NCBI RefSeq assembly: GCF_007994075.1
Contig: NZ_VIWU01000001.1
Location: 4,650,001-4,714,000, forward strand
Reading direction: 5' to 3'
DNA from: Pseudonocardia hierapolitana
GTDB taxonomy: Bacteria > Actinomycetota > Actinomycetes > Mycobacteriales > Pseudonocardiaceae
DNA: 64,000 nt
Shown: positions 50,352 to 59,772 of the stretch, piece by piece
Position numbering within the stretch: position 1 is the first letter of the stretch
How the letters are laid out: every line of letters starts with the position of its first letter
The notes under the pieces: model-generated
What the model was told of the DNA's origin: nothing
Seen by the model: the letters and a program-made list of their open reading frames with translations, nothing else
The model's database searches: none
Position numbers and translations under genes: made by a program

Positions 50352-51814
50352 CCCGCACCTCCGCGTTCGCGCGCCCACCACTCGCGGAACGTCTCGGCAG
50401 GCGGGCGCGGGACGTCCCGGCTGGCCGTCCAGGCCGACAGCGGGGGCGGCAGCGTGCGGATCCGGCCAGTGCGCCTGCCCAGCAGCCGCCCCGCTCGCGA
50501 GGCCTTCTCGGCGGCCGCGAAACGGCGCGGCGACGACATCACCCAGGACGCCGCCGCCATCGCGATCGCCTCCGCGCTCGGCACGCGCCGCTTCCGCTGC
50601 TCGTCCACGTGCTGGGCACGCAGCCGCACCAGAAGCGACGGGATGTCGATCCGCACCGGGCAGGCGTCGAAGCACGCCCCGCAGAGGCTGGAGGCGTACG
50701 GCAGCGACGCGTTGTCCTCCACCCCGGTGAGCTGCGGTGACAGCACCGCGCCGATCGGCCCGGGGTAGACCGAGCCGTACGCGTGCCCGCCGGTGCGCTC
50801 GTAGACCGGGCAGACGTTGAGGCAGGCCGAGCACTTGATGCAGTGCAGGGCGCTGCGGCCCAGCTCGTCGCCGAGCACCGCGGTGCGCCCGTTGTCGAGC
50901 AGCACGAGGTGGAAGGCCTGCGGGCCGTCGCCGGGGGTGACGCCGGTCCAGGCCGACGTGTACGGGTTCATCCGCTCACCCGTGGAGGAGCGGGGCAGAA
51001 GCTGGAGGAAGACCTCCAGGTCCTGCCAGGTCGGCACGATCTTCTCGATCCCCATCACGGTGATCAGCGTCTCCGGCAGCGTGAGGCACATCCGCCCGTT
51101 GCCCTCGGACTCGACCACCAGCAGGGTGCCGGTGTCGGCGACGGCGAAGTTGGCGCCGGAGATCGCGACCTTCGCCCGCAGGAACCGCTCCCGCAGGTGC
51201 GCCCGCGCGGCCATGGCGAGCCGGCGCGGCTCGGCCGTCAGCTCCGGGTCCACGCCCGGCATCTCCCGCAGGAAGATCTCGCGGATCTCGGCGCGGTTGC
51301 GGTGGATGGCCGGCACGAGGATGTGGCTGGGCAGGTCGCCGCCCAGCTGGACGATGAGCTCGGCGAGGTCGGTCTCGTGCGCCTCGATGCCGGCCGCCTC
51401 GAGGGCCTCGTTGAGGCCGATCTCCTGGGTGGCCATCGACTTGACCTTGACGACCTCGGACGCTCCGGTCTCCTGCACGAGCCGGGTGACGATCGCGTTC
51501 GCCTCGTTGGCGTCGCGCGCCCAGTGCACGGTGCCGCCGCGGGCGGTGACCTCGCGTTCGAGGCGCTCCAGGTGCTCGTCGAGCCGCGCCATCGTGGCCG
51601 CCTTCAGCGCCGAACCGGCCAGGCGCAGCTGCTCCCAGTCGTCCAGCTCGCCGACGACGTTCGCGCGCTTGCCGCGGATCGTGCGGGTGGCGTGGCCGAG
51701 GTTGCGGCGCAGCTGGGAGTCGGCGAGCGCGCCGCGGGCGGCGTCGGGGAAGGAGTGCTCGCCACGCAGGTGCCCGACGCCGCGCGGCGCGGGGATCCCG
51801 AGGAAGGTCGTCAC
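50348..51814 (-). CDS. lutB: LutB iron-sulfur lactate utilization protein
   Basis: A 488-residue protein with an N-terminal LUD domain ('VVKVKSMATQEIGLNEALEAAGIE', 'ISGANFAVADTGTLLVVESEGNGR') and a C-terminal ferredoxin-like domain with two 4Fe-4S motifs ('CIKCSACLNVCPVY' near 310-325 and 'CGACFDACPVRID' near 365). It carries electrons from L-lactate oxidation. The GTG at 51814 overlaps the lutA stop (GTGA). Confidence 0.94.
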   Translation of the reverse strand: MTTFLGIPAPRGVGHLRGEHSFPDAARGALADSQLRRNLGHATRTIRGKRANVVGELDDWEQLRLAGSALKAATMARLDEHLERLEREVTARGGTVHWARDANEANAIVTRLVQETGASEVVKVKSMATQEIGLNEALEAAGIEAHETDLAELIVQLGGDLPSHILVPAIHRNRAEIREIFLREMPGVDPELTAEPRRLAMAARAHLRERFLRAKVAISGANFAVADTGTLLVVESEGNGRMCLTLPETLITVMGIEKIVPTWQDLEVFLQLLPRSSTGERMNPYTSAWTGVTPGDGPQAFHLVLLDNGRTAVLGDELGRSALHCIKCSACLNVCPVYERTGGHAYGSVYPGPIGAVLSPQLTGVEDNASLPYASSLCGACFDACPVRIDIPSLLVRLRAQHVDEQRKRRVPSAEAIAMAAASWVMSSPRRFAAAEKASRAGRLLGRRTGRIRTLPPPLSAWTASRDVPRPPAETFREWWARERGGAG

Positions 51815-52539
51815 GATGTGCTCGCCAGGATCTCGGCCAGGTGGACGGTGCGGGTGCCGCTGCGCAGCCGGGACAGGCCGCCGCCGATGTGCATCAGGCA
51901 GGACGCGTCGCCCGCCGTGGCGACCTCGGCACCGGTGGACAGCACGTTGCGCATCTTGTCGGCCAGCATCGCGGTGGACGTGTCGGCGTTCTTCAGCGCG
52001 AACGTGCCGCCGAACCCGCAGCACTGGTCGGACTCGGGCAGTTCCAGCAGCGTCATGCCGCGGACGTTGCGCAGCAGGCGCAGCGGCTTGTCGGCCACGC
52101 GCAGCATCCGCAGCGAGTGGCACGTGGGGTGGTAGGTCACGCGGTGCGGGTAGTAGGCCCCGACGTCCTCCACCCCCAGGACGTCCACGAGCAGCTCGGA
52201 GAGCTCGTAGGTGCGGGAGGCCACGGTCTCGGCACGCTCGGCGAGCCGGTCGTCGTTCGCGCCGCGGGCGACCATCGCGTGCTGGTGGCGGACGCAGCCC
52301 ACGCACGACCCGGACGGCGCGACGATCACGTCGTACGGTTCGAACGTCTCCACGTGGTGGCGCACGAGCGGCAGGGCCTCGCGCTGGTATCCCGTGTTGA
52401 CGTGCATCTGGCCACAGCAGGTCTGGTCGGTGGGGAACACGACCTCGTGTCCCAGCCGCTCCAGCAGCGTGACGGTGGCCCGGCCGACCTCGGGGTGCAG
52501 CGCGTCCCCCAGGCACGTCAGGAACAACGCGATCCTCAC
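51811..52539 (-). CDS. lutA: LutA (Fe-S)-binding lactate utilization protein
   Basis: A 242-residue protein with two CCG domains: 'DQTCCGQMHVNTGY' and 'SDQCCGFGGTFALKN', each preceded by cysteines ('LFLTCLGDALHPE', 'YHPTCHSLRML'), which bind iron-sulfur clusters. It is the first gene of the lutABC operon. The GTG start at 52539 matches the family N-terminus. It is divergent from ahcY across a 276-bp region that holds the SAH riboswitch. Confidence 0.93.
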   Translation of the reverse strand: MRIALFLTCLGDALHPEVGRATVTLLERLGHEVVFPTDQTCCGQMHVNTGYQREALPLVRHHVETFEPYDVIVAPSGSCVGCVRHQHAMVARGANDDRLAERAETVASRTYELSELLVDVLGVEDVGAYYPHRVTYHPTCHSLRMLRVADKPLRLLRNVRGMTLLELPESDQCCGFGGTFALKNADTSTAMLADKMRNVLSTGAEVATAGDASCLMHIGGGLSRLRSGTRTVHLAEILASTS

Positions 52540-52566
52540 GGCGTCACCCTATGTCCTCGGGCTCGG

Positions 52567-52595
52567 TTGACAGCCCCGGCGGGAGCTCGGATGCT
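52567..52595 (+). promoter_or_regulatory. promoter of the ahcY leader
   Basis: TTGACA (52567-52572), a 17-bp spacer and GATGCT (52590-52595) predict a start near 52602, just 5' of the SAH riboswitch. The -35 is consensus; the -10 is weak. Confidence 0.5.
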
Positions 52596-52615
52596 GGAAG
52601 GGCAATCGCGAAGTC

Positions 52616-52697
52616 GGTGTCGAGAGGCGCTGCGACGGGCCACGCGCCCGCCACGCTCGATCACCTGGCCATTGCATACACGGAACAAGGGCGCCTG
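52616..52697 (+). promoter_or_regulatory. S-adenosylhomocysteine (SAH) riboswitch
   Basis: The leader contains the conserved SAH-aptamer core AGGCGCTGCGAC (52625-52636). The closing stem P1 pairs GGTG/TCGAG (52616-52624) with the segment CTCGA-T-CACC that follows, and an inner GGGC/GCCC stem is present. AGGCGC pairs with GCGCCT (52691-52696) after a GGAACAAG segment, as in the P4 helix of the known family. The position upstream of ahcY, whose enzyme consumes SAH, is the standard one. High SAH is expected to raise expression. A covariance-model search was not available. Confidence 0.8.
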
Positions 52698-52720
52698 CAC
52701 TCACACGAGGAGGCGGGCGC

Positions 52721-52815
52721 ATGGTTTTCCGTTCCGCCGTCCTCGATGTTCCAGCCGGCCGGGCACCAGTAACGTGGCCGGCCGCACCAGCCCTACGAGG
52801 AGGCGTTAGTACCCC

Positions 52816-52819
<4 letters not shown>
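52721..52819 (+). CDS. 32-codon ORF between the SAH riboswitch and ahcY
   Basis: The ATG at 52721 has a perfect GAGGAGG (52707-52713) 7 nt upstream and opens a 32-codon frame (beginning [13 protein letters not shown]). It ends in a TGA that overlaps the ahcY ATG (CCATGA). The ribosome-binding site lies 10 nt after the riboswitch, so the aptamer could control translation of this ORF, which is then coupled to ahcY. ahcY itself has only a distant GAGGAGG (52797-52803). The peptide has no recognised domain. Confidence 0.5.
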
Positions 52820-54315
<1,496 letters not shown>

Positions 54316-54319
54316 CCGG

Positions 54320-54374
54320 TTGCAGCAAGGCCACCTTCATGCCATCCCGTGGCGTGGAGGTGGCCTTCCTGCAA
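54320..54374. terminator. imperfect hairpin repeat after ahcY
   Basis: TTGCAG-C-AAGGCCACC at the left pairs with GGTGGCCTT-C-CTGCAA at the right, with further pairing of TTCATGCCA and TGGCGTGGA towards the loop. It starts 5 nt after the ahcY stop, so it probably ends that mRNA. The sequence is a relative of the family-A repeats at 20292 and 45563. Confidence 0.65.
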
Positions 54375-54428
54375 TCTGCGCACGGATCGCCGGGTCCCGA
54401 GCACCTCGCCTGGGCGAGCGTCACGACA

Positions 54429-54434
54429 TAGTGT
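54429..54434 (+). promoter_or_regulatory. -10 element for the NUDIX gene
   Basis: TAGTGT ends 6 nt before the GTG at 54441, with no ribosome-binding site. A leaderless mRNA is likely. Confidence 0.45.
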
Positions 54435-54440
54435 GAGCCC

Positions 54441-54896
54441 GTGGTGGCGTTCCCCCGTGGCGACGGCGACGGCTGGACGCATTGCGCCCTGGGGCACAAG
54501 CACTGGGGGATCTTCGGCGCGGCGGGTCTGCTGCTCTGGCACCGTGAGTGCGTGCTGCTGCAGCACCGCGCGCTGTGGAGCCACCACGGCGGCACCTGGG
54601 GCCTGCTCGGCGGGGCCCGCAACCGCGCGGAGTCGCCGGAGCAGGCGGCGCAGCGCGAGGCCACCGAGGAGGCGGGGCTCCCCACCGACGCGTACGAGAT
54701 CACCGGCAGCTACGTCGACGACCACGGCGGCTGGTCCTACACCACCGTGGTGGGCCAGGCCCGCACGGCGGTTCTGCCCACCGCCCTCACCGCCGAGACC
54801 CTCGAGGTGCGCTGGGTGCGGGCCGCATCGGTCCCCGACCTGCCCCTGCACCCCGGCTTCGCCGAGACGTGGGAGACGGTCCGCGCCATCGCATAG
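54441..54896 (+). CDS. NUDIX hydrolase (MutT-like)
   Basis: A 151-residue protein. The NUDIX box runs from 'GGARNRAESPEQAAQREATEE' near residues 57-77 to the following AGL, with the REATEE core intact. 'RALWSHHGGTWGLLGG' precedes it, as in MutT-like sanitising pyrophosphatases. The substrate is unknown; 8-oxo-dGTP or another modified nucleotide is possible. It is monocistronic, between the ahcY hairpin and the repeat-rich gap. Confidence 0.88.
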   Translation: MVAFPRGDGDGWTHCALGHKHWGIFGAAGLLLWHRECVLLQHRALWSHHGGTWGLLGGARNRAESPEQAAQREATEEAGLPTDAYEITGSYVDDHGGWSYTTVVGQARTAVLPTALTAETLEVRWVRAASVPDLPLHPGFAETWETVRAIA

Positions 54897-55301
54897 ACGC
54901 GCAGTCGGGTCGCTCGCGCCGCGGCCGCTCCCGCCAAGGTCTGCAGGGATCAAGGCGCAGATCGCTGAGAGAGGGCGCCGTTCGCGCCCATGGTTGTCGG
55001 TGGGCCTGCTGGCGGCGCCGCGCATTGTGCGGGCAGGCCGGGGGCCTGCCCGATGGGGCGCGCGGCGCCGCCAGCAGGCCGGTCTCACGGACACGCGATG
55101 GCGGATCTCCCCGCCCGTCACGCACCCTGTGTGCGCTCGCGCGCCCCGTGTCGGGCCACACGCCCGGTCGACGGGGTGCGTGGGCGGAGAACGGGTGCGC
55201 CGGTTGCGGAGATCGCTCCGATCAGCACACCGGGGGCTCGGCGGTGACGTTGATGTACTCCTCGGGCCGATCCCGAGAGCCCTCTGTCTCCGCCGATAGC
55301 C

Positions 55302-55371
55302 ACTTCACACACCCAGCGGCGACTTCACACAAGGCCGGCCTTGTGTGAAGTCCGTACTGGGTGTGTGAAGT
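55302..55371. repeat. 70-bp nested palindrome (family B)
   Basis: The inner arms GACTTCACACAAGGCC (55321-55336) and its exact complement (55337-55352) abut. The outer arms ACTTCACACACCCAG (55302-55316) and its complement (55357-55371) share the same centre, 55336.5. Only 4 bp between inner and outer arms are unpaired on each side. It could extrude as a cruciform or form a very stable RNA hairpin. Confidence 0.85.
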
Positions 55372-55634
55372 CGGCTGTTGGCGGCGCCACGGGCGGCATG
55401 ATCGGCAGTTCGGTGGGTTCTCGTGTCATTTTCGGCCGTTTTCGCGCCGAGGCCTTGATCTTGGCCGTGGGACCGCCTTCGGTGGCGCCGCGCGCCCTCC
55501 GGGCAGGCCCTGGCCTGCCCGCGTTGTGCTGCCCGGAGGGGTCGCAGAGGCTCGCCCGTCAAGGGTCGCGCAGCGATCGCGGAGCGACGCCGTAGGCGCC
55601 CTTGACGGGTGAGGGGCGGCCCCGCACGATGCGC

Positions 55635-55742
55635 GGCGCCACCGAAGGCCCTGGCGCCACCGAAGGCCCTGGCGCCACCGAAGGCCCTGGCGCCACCGAA
55701 GGCCCTGGCGCCACCGAAGGCCCTGGCGCCACCGAAGGCCCT
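55635..55742. repeat. 18-bp tandem array, six copies
   Basis: GGCGCCACCGAAGGCCCT is repeated six times without change at 55635, 55653, 55671, 55689, 55707 and 55725. A single inverted copy (CCTTCGGTGGCGCC) lies near 55474. Being a multiple of three, the array keeps all frames open and creates a spurious ATEGPG peptide repeat. Confidence 0.9.
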
Positions 55743-55852
55743 GGTCAGGAGGCGCCACTGGAGCTCCGGCGCCCACGAGCACGCGAGATCACCGTTCCCC
55801 CTGCCCAGATCGCCACAGGCGCCCGCTGGTCGGCCACCTCCTCGTCCTCGAA

Positions 55853-55871
55853 CAAGGTGTGGCTATCCTAA
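55853..55871. promoter_or_regulatory. IdeR/DtxR-type iron box
   Basis: CAAGGTGTGGCTATCCTAA agrees at 14 of 19 positions with the iron-regulator consensus TTAGGTTAGGCTAACCTAA, including the GGCTA core and the CCTAA half. It ends 3 nt before the GTG of the ABC ATPase gene, so iron-bound IdeR/DtxR would block transcription of the importer operon. Confidence 0.65.
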
Positions 55872-55874
55872 GCC

Positions 55875-56714
55875 GTGCTCACGACCGGGCGAACCGCCAC
55901 CGCGCTCCGCGGCGCCGATCTCGATCTCGGCTACCACGGGGTCCAGGTCGTCCACGGGGCCGCCGCCCACATCCGTGCCGGGCAGGTCACTGCGCTCGTC
56001 GGACCCAACGGCAGCGGCAAGTCCACCCTGCTGCGTGCGCTCGCGCGCCTGCACCGCCCCGACCGCGGGGAGATCGTCGTCGACGGCGACCCGCCCGCCG
56101 ACGCCCTCGCGCTCACCCGGCGTGACTTCGCCCGCCGGGTCACCCTGCTCACCCAGAGCCGCCCGGTTCCGACGGGGCTCTCGGTGCATGACGTCGTCGG
56201 GCTCGGCCGGTACCCCTATCGCGGACGGTTCCGTGGCGAGGATCCGGACGGGCCCGCAGCTGTCGAGCGGGCGATGGCGCTGACCCGCGTGGGGGACCTG
56301 GCGGACCGGCCGGTCGACGAGCTGTCCGGCGGGCAGCTGCAGCGGGTGTGGCTCGCCTGCTGCCTCGCCCAGGACACCGGCGTGCTCCTGCTCGACGAGC
56401 CCACCAACCACCTCGACCTGCGCTACCAGGTGGAGATCCTCGACCTGATGCGCGACCTCGCCGACGAGTCCGGCATCGCGGTCGGCGTGGTGCTGCACGA
56501 CCTGGACCAGGCCGCCGCCGTTGCCGACGAGGTCGTGGTGCTCGCGGCCGGGCGCGTGCGCGCGGTGGGTCCGCCCGCGGCGGTCCTCACGTCCGAGCTG
56601 CTCACCGAGGCCTACGGGATCCGGGTGGCGGTCGACCGCGACCCGGTCACGGGGCTCCTGCGCATCCGGCCGGTCGGCCGGCACACCAACAGGCACAAGA
56701 AGGAGTCAGCATGA
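55875..56714 (+). CDS. iron-siderophore ABC transporter ATPase (FepC/FhuC type)
   Basis: A 279-residue ATPase: Walker A GPNGSGKST at residues 43-51, signature 'ELSGGQLQR' near 149-157, Walker B 'VLLLDEPTNHLDLRYQ' near 170-185 and the switch His in 'VLHDLDQAAAVAD'. The 'TNHLD' motif is typical of siderophore/B12-type importers. It overlaps the binding-protein gene (ATGA). The operon order is ATPase, binding protein, fused permease. Confidence 0.94.
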   Translation: MLTTGRTATALRGADLDLGYHGVQVVHGAAAHIRAGQVTALVGPNGSGKSTLLRALARLHRPDRGEIVVDGDPPADALALTRRDFARRVTLLTQSRPVPTGLSVHDVVGLGRYPYRGRFRGEDPDGPAAVERAMALTRVGDLADRPVDELSGGQLQRVWLACCLAQDTGVLLLDEPTNHLDLRYQVEILDLMRDLADESGIAVGVVLHDLDQAAAVADEVVVLAAGRVRAVGPPAAVLTSELLTEAYGIRVAVDRDPVTGLLRIRPVGRHTNRHKKESA

Positions 56715-57700
56715 GAGGACGGCGGATCGGCGTCGCCCTTGGCGCGGGCGTGGTCGCACTGGTGCTCGCCGCCTGCGGCACGACCGAGGCACCGGCGGGC
56801 ACACCGACGTCCCCCGCCCCGGCGAGCGGCGCGCAGATCAGCGTCACCGACGCGCGCGGCAAGCAGATCACGTTCGGCGGGCCTGCGACCCGCGCGGTCG
56901 GGCTGGAGTGGGCGCTGGTGGAGTACCTCGTCACGCTCGGCGTGATGCCGGTGGGGGTCGCCGACGTCCAGGGCTACTCGGCGTGGGTGCAGGCCGCCCC
57001 CCTCACCGAGGGCGTCCGTGACGTCGGCGTGCGCGGCGAGCCGAGCATCGAGGCGATCGCCGCGCTGCGCCCCGACGTCGTGTTCGCCGCGTCCGATGTG
57101 AACGAGGGCGCGCTCACGCAGCTCGAGGCGATCGCCCCCGTCGTGGTCGTGCGGGACGCGGACGCGTCCGACCCGCTCGGCCAGATGCGCCGCAACGTCG
57201 AGCTCGTCGCGCAGGTCACCGGGAAGCAGGCCGAGGCGGACCAGATGCTCGCCGGCTTCGACTCCGCGCTCGCCGAGGGCGCGCAGCGGATCGCCGCAGC
57301 CGGTCTGGCCGGGCGCCGGATCGCCTTCGCCGACGGCTACCTCGACGGCGGCCGGCTCTCGATCCGCCCGTTCACGGAGGGTTCGCTGATCGAGACGGTG
57401 TCGCAGGAGCTCGGCCTGGTGAACGCGTGGCCGATGGCAGGCGACGAGAACTACGGCCTGGCGAGCACCGACGTCGAAGGGCTCACCACGCTCGGCGACG
57501 TCGAGTTCGTGTACTGGACCAACAAGGTGGAGGGCGCAGACCCGTTCGTCGAGGGCCTCGCGGGCAACGCGGTCTGGCAGTCGCTCCCGTTCGTGCAGGC
57601 CGGGAACGTCACGCGGCTGCCCGACGGCATCTGGATGTTCGGCGGGCCGGCGTCGATGCGACAGTACGTCGACGCCATCACCGCAGCCCTCGCCGGCTGA
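56711..57700 (+). CDS. iron-siderophore binding lipoprotein
   Basis: A 329-residue type III solute-binding protein (FepB/FhuD class) with lipobox LAAC (Cys22) after a short hydrophobic signal. The family blocks 'ATRAVGLEWALVEYLVTLGVMPVGVAD', 'SIEAIAALRPDVVFAASDVN' and 'QSLPFVQAGNVTRLPDGIWMFGGP' are present. Membrane-anchored, it delivers a ferric siderophore to the permease 2 nt downstream. The specific siderophore is unknown; no siderophore synthesis gene is in the window. Confidence 0.92.
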   Translation: MRGRRIGVALGAGVVALVLAACGTTEAPAGTPTSPAPASGAQISVTDARGKQITFGGPATRAVGLEWALVEYLVTLGVMPVGVADVQGYSAWVQAAPLTEGVRDVGVRGEPSIEAIAALRPDVVFAASDVNEGALTQLEAIAPVVVVRDADASDPLGQMRRNVELVAQVTGKQAEADQMLAGFDSALAEGAQRIAAAGLAGRRIAFADGYLDGGRLSIRPFTEGSLIETVSQELGLVNAWPMAGDENYGLASTDVEGLTTLGDVEFVYWTNKVEGADPFVEGLAGNAVWQSLPFVQAGNVTRLPDGIWMFGGPASMRQYVDAITAALAG

Positions 57701-57702
57701 CG

Positions 57703-59772
57703 GTGCAGGACGCCCTCGTTGCGCCTCGGGTGGCCTCCCGGGCCACCGTGGCCGCGGTCGCCGCGCTCGGCGTCGCGATCGTCCTGCTGCTCTCGGCGGT
57801 GCACCTCACGCAGGGCACGTCCGGCGTGGCCGCCGCGGACCTGCTCGCGCTGCTCACCGGGGCCGGCACGGACCAGACGGCCGCGGTGCTCGTGGCCTCG
57901 CGGTTGCCGCGGTTGCTGGCCGGGGTGGTCGTGGGCGCCGCGCTCGGCGCAGCGGGTGCCGCGCTGCAGTCGATCACCCGGAACGCACTCGCGGCGCCGG
58001 ACACCCTTGCCGTGAACGCGGGCGCCCACCTCGTGATCGTCGCCTGCGCGGCGTTCGGGCTCGTGGTGCCGGTCGAGGCCTCGGCCCTGCTGGCCTTCGC
58101 CGGCGGGCTCGGGGCGGCCGCGCTCGTGTTCGGCATCTCCGGCGGCGGCACCGGGCCGACACGGCTCGTGCTGGCGGGCTCGGCGGTGTCGCTCGCCCTC
58201 TTCGCGCTGGTCAGCGTGCTCATCCTGCTGTTCACCGAGGAGACCACGGGCCTGTACGCGTGGGGGAGCGGCCAGCTCGCGCAGATCGGGCTGGGCTCGG
58301 TGGCCCGGATGGCCCCGGTGGTCCTGCTCGGGATCGTGGCGCTGGTCGCGCTCGGCAGGCGGCTCGACGTGCTGGGCCTCGGGGACGACACCGCCGTGGT
58401 GCTGGGCGTCCCGGTGCGCCGCACGCGCGTCGTGGCGGCGGTGCTCGCCGTGCTGCTGTCGGCGGCCGCGGTGACGGTCGCGGGCCCGGTGGGATTCGTC
58501 GGGCTCTGCGCTCCCGCGGTCGTCCGGCTCTTCGCCCCGCTCGTGCCCGGGCTGTACCGGCACCGGATGCTCGTGCCGATGTCCGCGCTCGCCGGGGTCG
58601 GCGTGGTGCTCGCCGCCGACGTGCTGGTCCGGCTCGCGCTGGGCGGGCAGGGCGGGATCGAGGTGCCGACCGGGGTGGTGACCACGGTGTTCGGGGCGGT
58701 CGTGCTGGTGGCGGTGGCCCGCCGGTTCCGCGACTCCGGCCCGGTGCGGCAGGCGCCGGCGGCCCGCTCCGGGCGGCTCCGCGACCGCCGCACGTTCCTC
58801 GTCGTCACGGCGGTGACGCTGGCGCTGACCGTCGCCGTCACGGCCGGGAGTCTCCTGCTCGGTGATGCGTTCCTGCTCATGGGCGACGTCGCGAACTGGG
58901 TCGCGGGCCGGGCCGGGCCCGTCACCACGTTCGTACTGGACGCACGGGTCCCGCGGGTGCTCGCCGCGCTCCTCGCCGGCGCGGCGCTGGCCGTCGCGGG
59001 TGCCGTCGTGCAGTCGGTGTGCCGCAACCCGCTCGCCGAGCCCGCGCTCCTCGGGGTCAGCGGCGGGGCGGGTGTCGCCGCGGTAGCGATGATCACGATC
59101 GTGCCCACCGTCGGTGTCTGGACGCTCACCGGAAGCGCCGCGCTCGGTGCGTTGGCGGCGTCGGCGCTGGTGTTCGGGCTCGCCGCTCGCGGCGGGCTGG
59201 CCACGGACCGGCTCGTGCTGGTCGGGGTCGGGGTCTCCTACGGCTCGATGGCCCTGATCACGCTCATGATCGTGTTCACCGACCCGTGGAACGAGGCCAA
59301 AGCGCTCACGTGGCTCGCCGGGTCGACGTACGGGCGGACGTTCCCGCAGGTCATCCCGGTGGCGGTCGTGCTCGTGCTCGCCGTGGGGGGGTTCGTCCGC
59401 GCCCGGGACGAGCTCGACCTCCTCGCCCTCGACGACGACACGCCCCGCGTGCTGGGCGTCCCGCTCGGCAGGTCCCGGCTCGCGCTGCTCGCCGCCGCGG
59501 CCGTGCTCACGGCCACCGCGGTGTCGGCGATCGGGCTGCTCGCCTTCGTGGGGCTCGTCGCCCCGCACGCCGCGCGGGCGCTGGTCGGAGCCCGGCACGC
59601 GCGGGTCCTGCCGGTCGCCGCGATGCTCGGGGGCCTGCTGGTGTGCCTCGCCGACGTCCTCGGCCGCACCGTGATCGCACCGGCCCAGCTGCCCGCCGGC
59701 ACCCTCACCGCGCTCATCGGCACGCCGTACTTCGCGTGGCTGCTGTGGCGCTCCCGCGTTGCCACCGGCTGA
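57703..59772 (+). CDS. fused double FecCD-type iron-siderophore permease
   Basis: A 689-residue membrane protein made of two FecCD permease halves (about 15-340 and 355-685), as in FhuB, giving roughly 20 membrane helices. Each half has its own 'RLPRLLAGVVVGAALGAAGAALQSITRN' or 'RVPRVLAALLAGAALAVAGAVVQSV' segment and a 'VGFVGLCAPAVVR' or 'LAFVGLVAPHAAR' motif, the ATPase-contact loop. It completes the importer without needing a second permease gene. The GTG at 57703 is 2 nt after the binding-protein stop. Confidence 0.93.
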   Translation: MQDALVAPRVASRATVAAVAALGVAIVLLLSAVHLTQGTSGVAAADLLALLTGAGTDQTAAVLVASRLPRLLAGVVVGAALGAAGAALQSITRNALAAPDTLAVNAGAHLVIVACAAFGLVVPVEASALLAFAGGLGAAALVFGISGGGTGPTRLVLAGSAVSLALFALVSVLILLFTEETTGLYAWGSGQLAQIGLGSVARMAPVVLLGIVALVALGRRLDVLGLGDDTAVVLGVPVRRTRVVAAVLAVLLSAAAVTVAGPVGFVGLCAPAVVRLFAPLVPGLYRHRMLVPMSALAGVGVVLAADVLVRLALGGQGGIEVPTGVVTTVFGAVVLVAVARRFRDSGPVRQAPAARSGRLRDRRTFLVVTAVTLALTVAVTAGSLLLGDAFLLMGDVANWVAGRAGPVTTFVLDARVPRVLAALLAGAALAVAGAVVQSVCRNPLAEPALLGVSGGAGVAAVAMITIVPTVGVWTLTGSAALGALAASALVFGLAARGGLATDRLVLVGVGVSYGSMALITLMIVFTDPWNEAKALTWLAGSTYGRTFPQVIPVAVVLVLAVGGFVRARDELDLLALDDDTPRVLGVPLGRSRLALLAAAAVLTATAVSAIGLLAFVGLVAPHAARALVGARHARVLPVAAMLGGLLVCLADVLGRTVIAPAQLPAGTLTALIGTPYFAWLLWRSRVATG

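Larger units (their letters stand above)
54897..55852. other. gene-free repeat-rich region (956 bp)
   Basis: No supported gene is seen. Contents: a long imperfect inverted repeat (CCTGCTGGCGGCGCCGC near 55006 with its complement near 55064); the 70-bp palindrome at 55302-55371; CCCGTCAAGGG (55555-55565) with its complement at 55599-55609; a reversed copy of the 18-bp unit near 55470; and the 18-bp tandem array at 55635-55742. Open frames across the array are products of its 6-codon period. The last 20 bp hold an iron box. Confidence 0.7.

Noticed and set aside
55635..55742. Possible CRISPR array or repeat protein (ATEGPG)n
   Set aside because: 18-bp units without spacers; the peptide frame exists only because the unit is six codons long and has no ribosome-binding site or conserved flanks.
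54897..55852. Hypothetical genes in the 1-kb gap after the NUDIX gene
   Set aside because: Several open frames exist on both strands, but none has a ribosome-binding site, domain or coding-like composition; the sequence is dominated by inverted and tandem repeats.
57451..59598. A 700-codon open frame antisense to the iron permease
   Set aside because: Composition is Arg/Glu/His-rich without domains, and the opposite strand encodes a clear FecCD permease.
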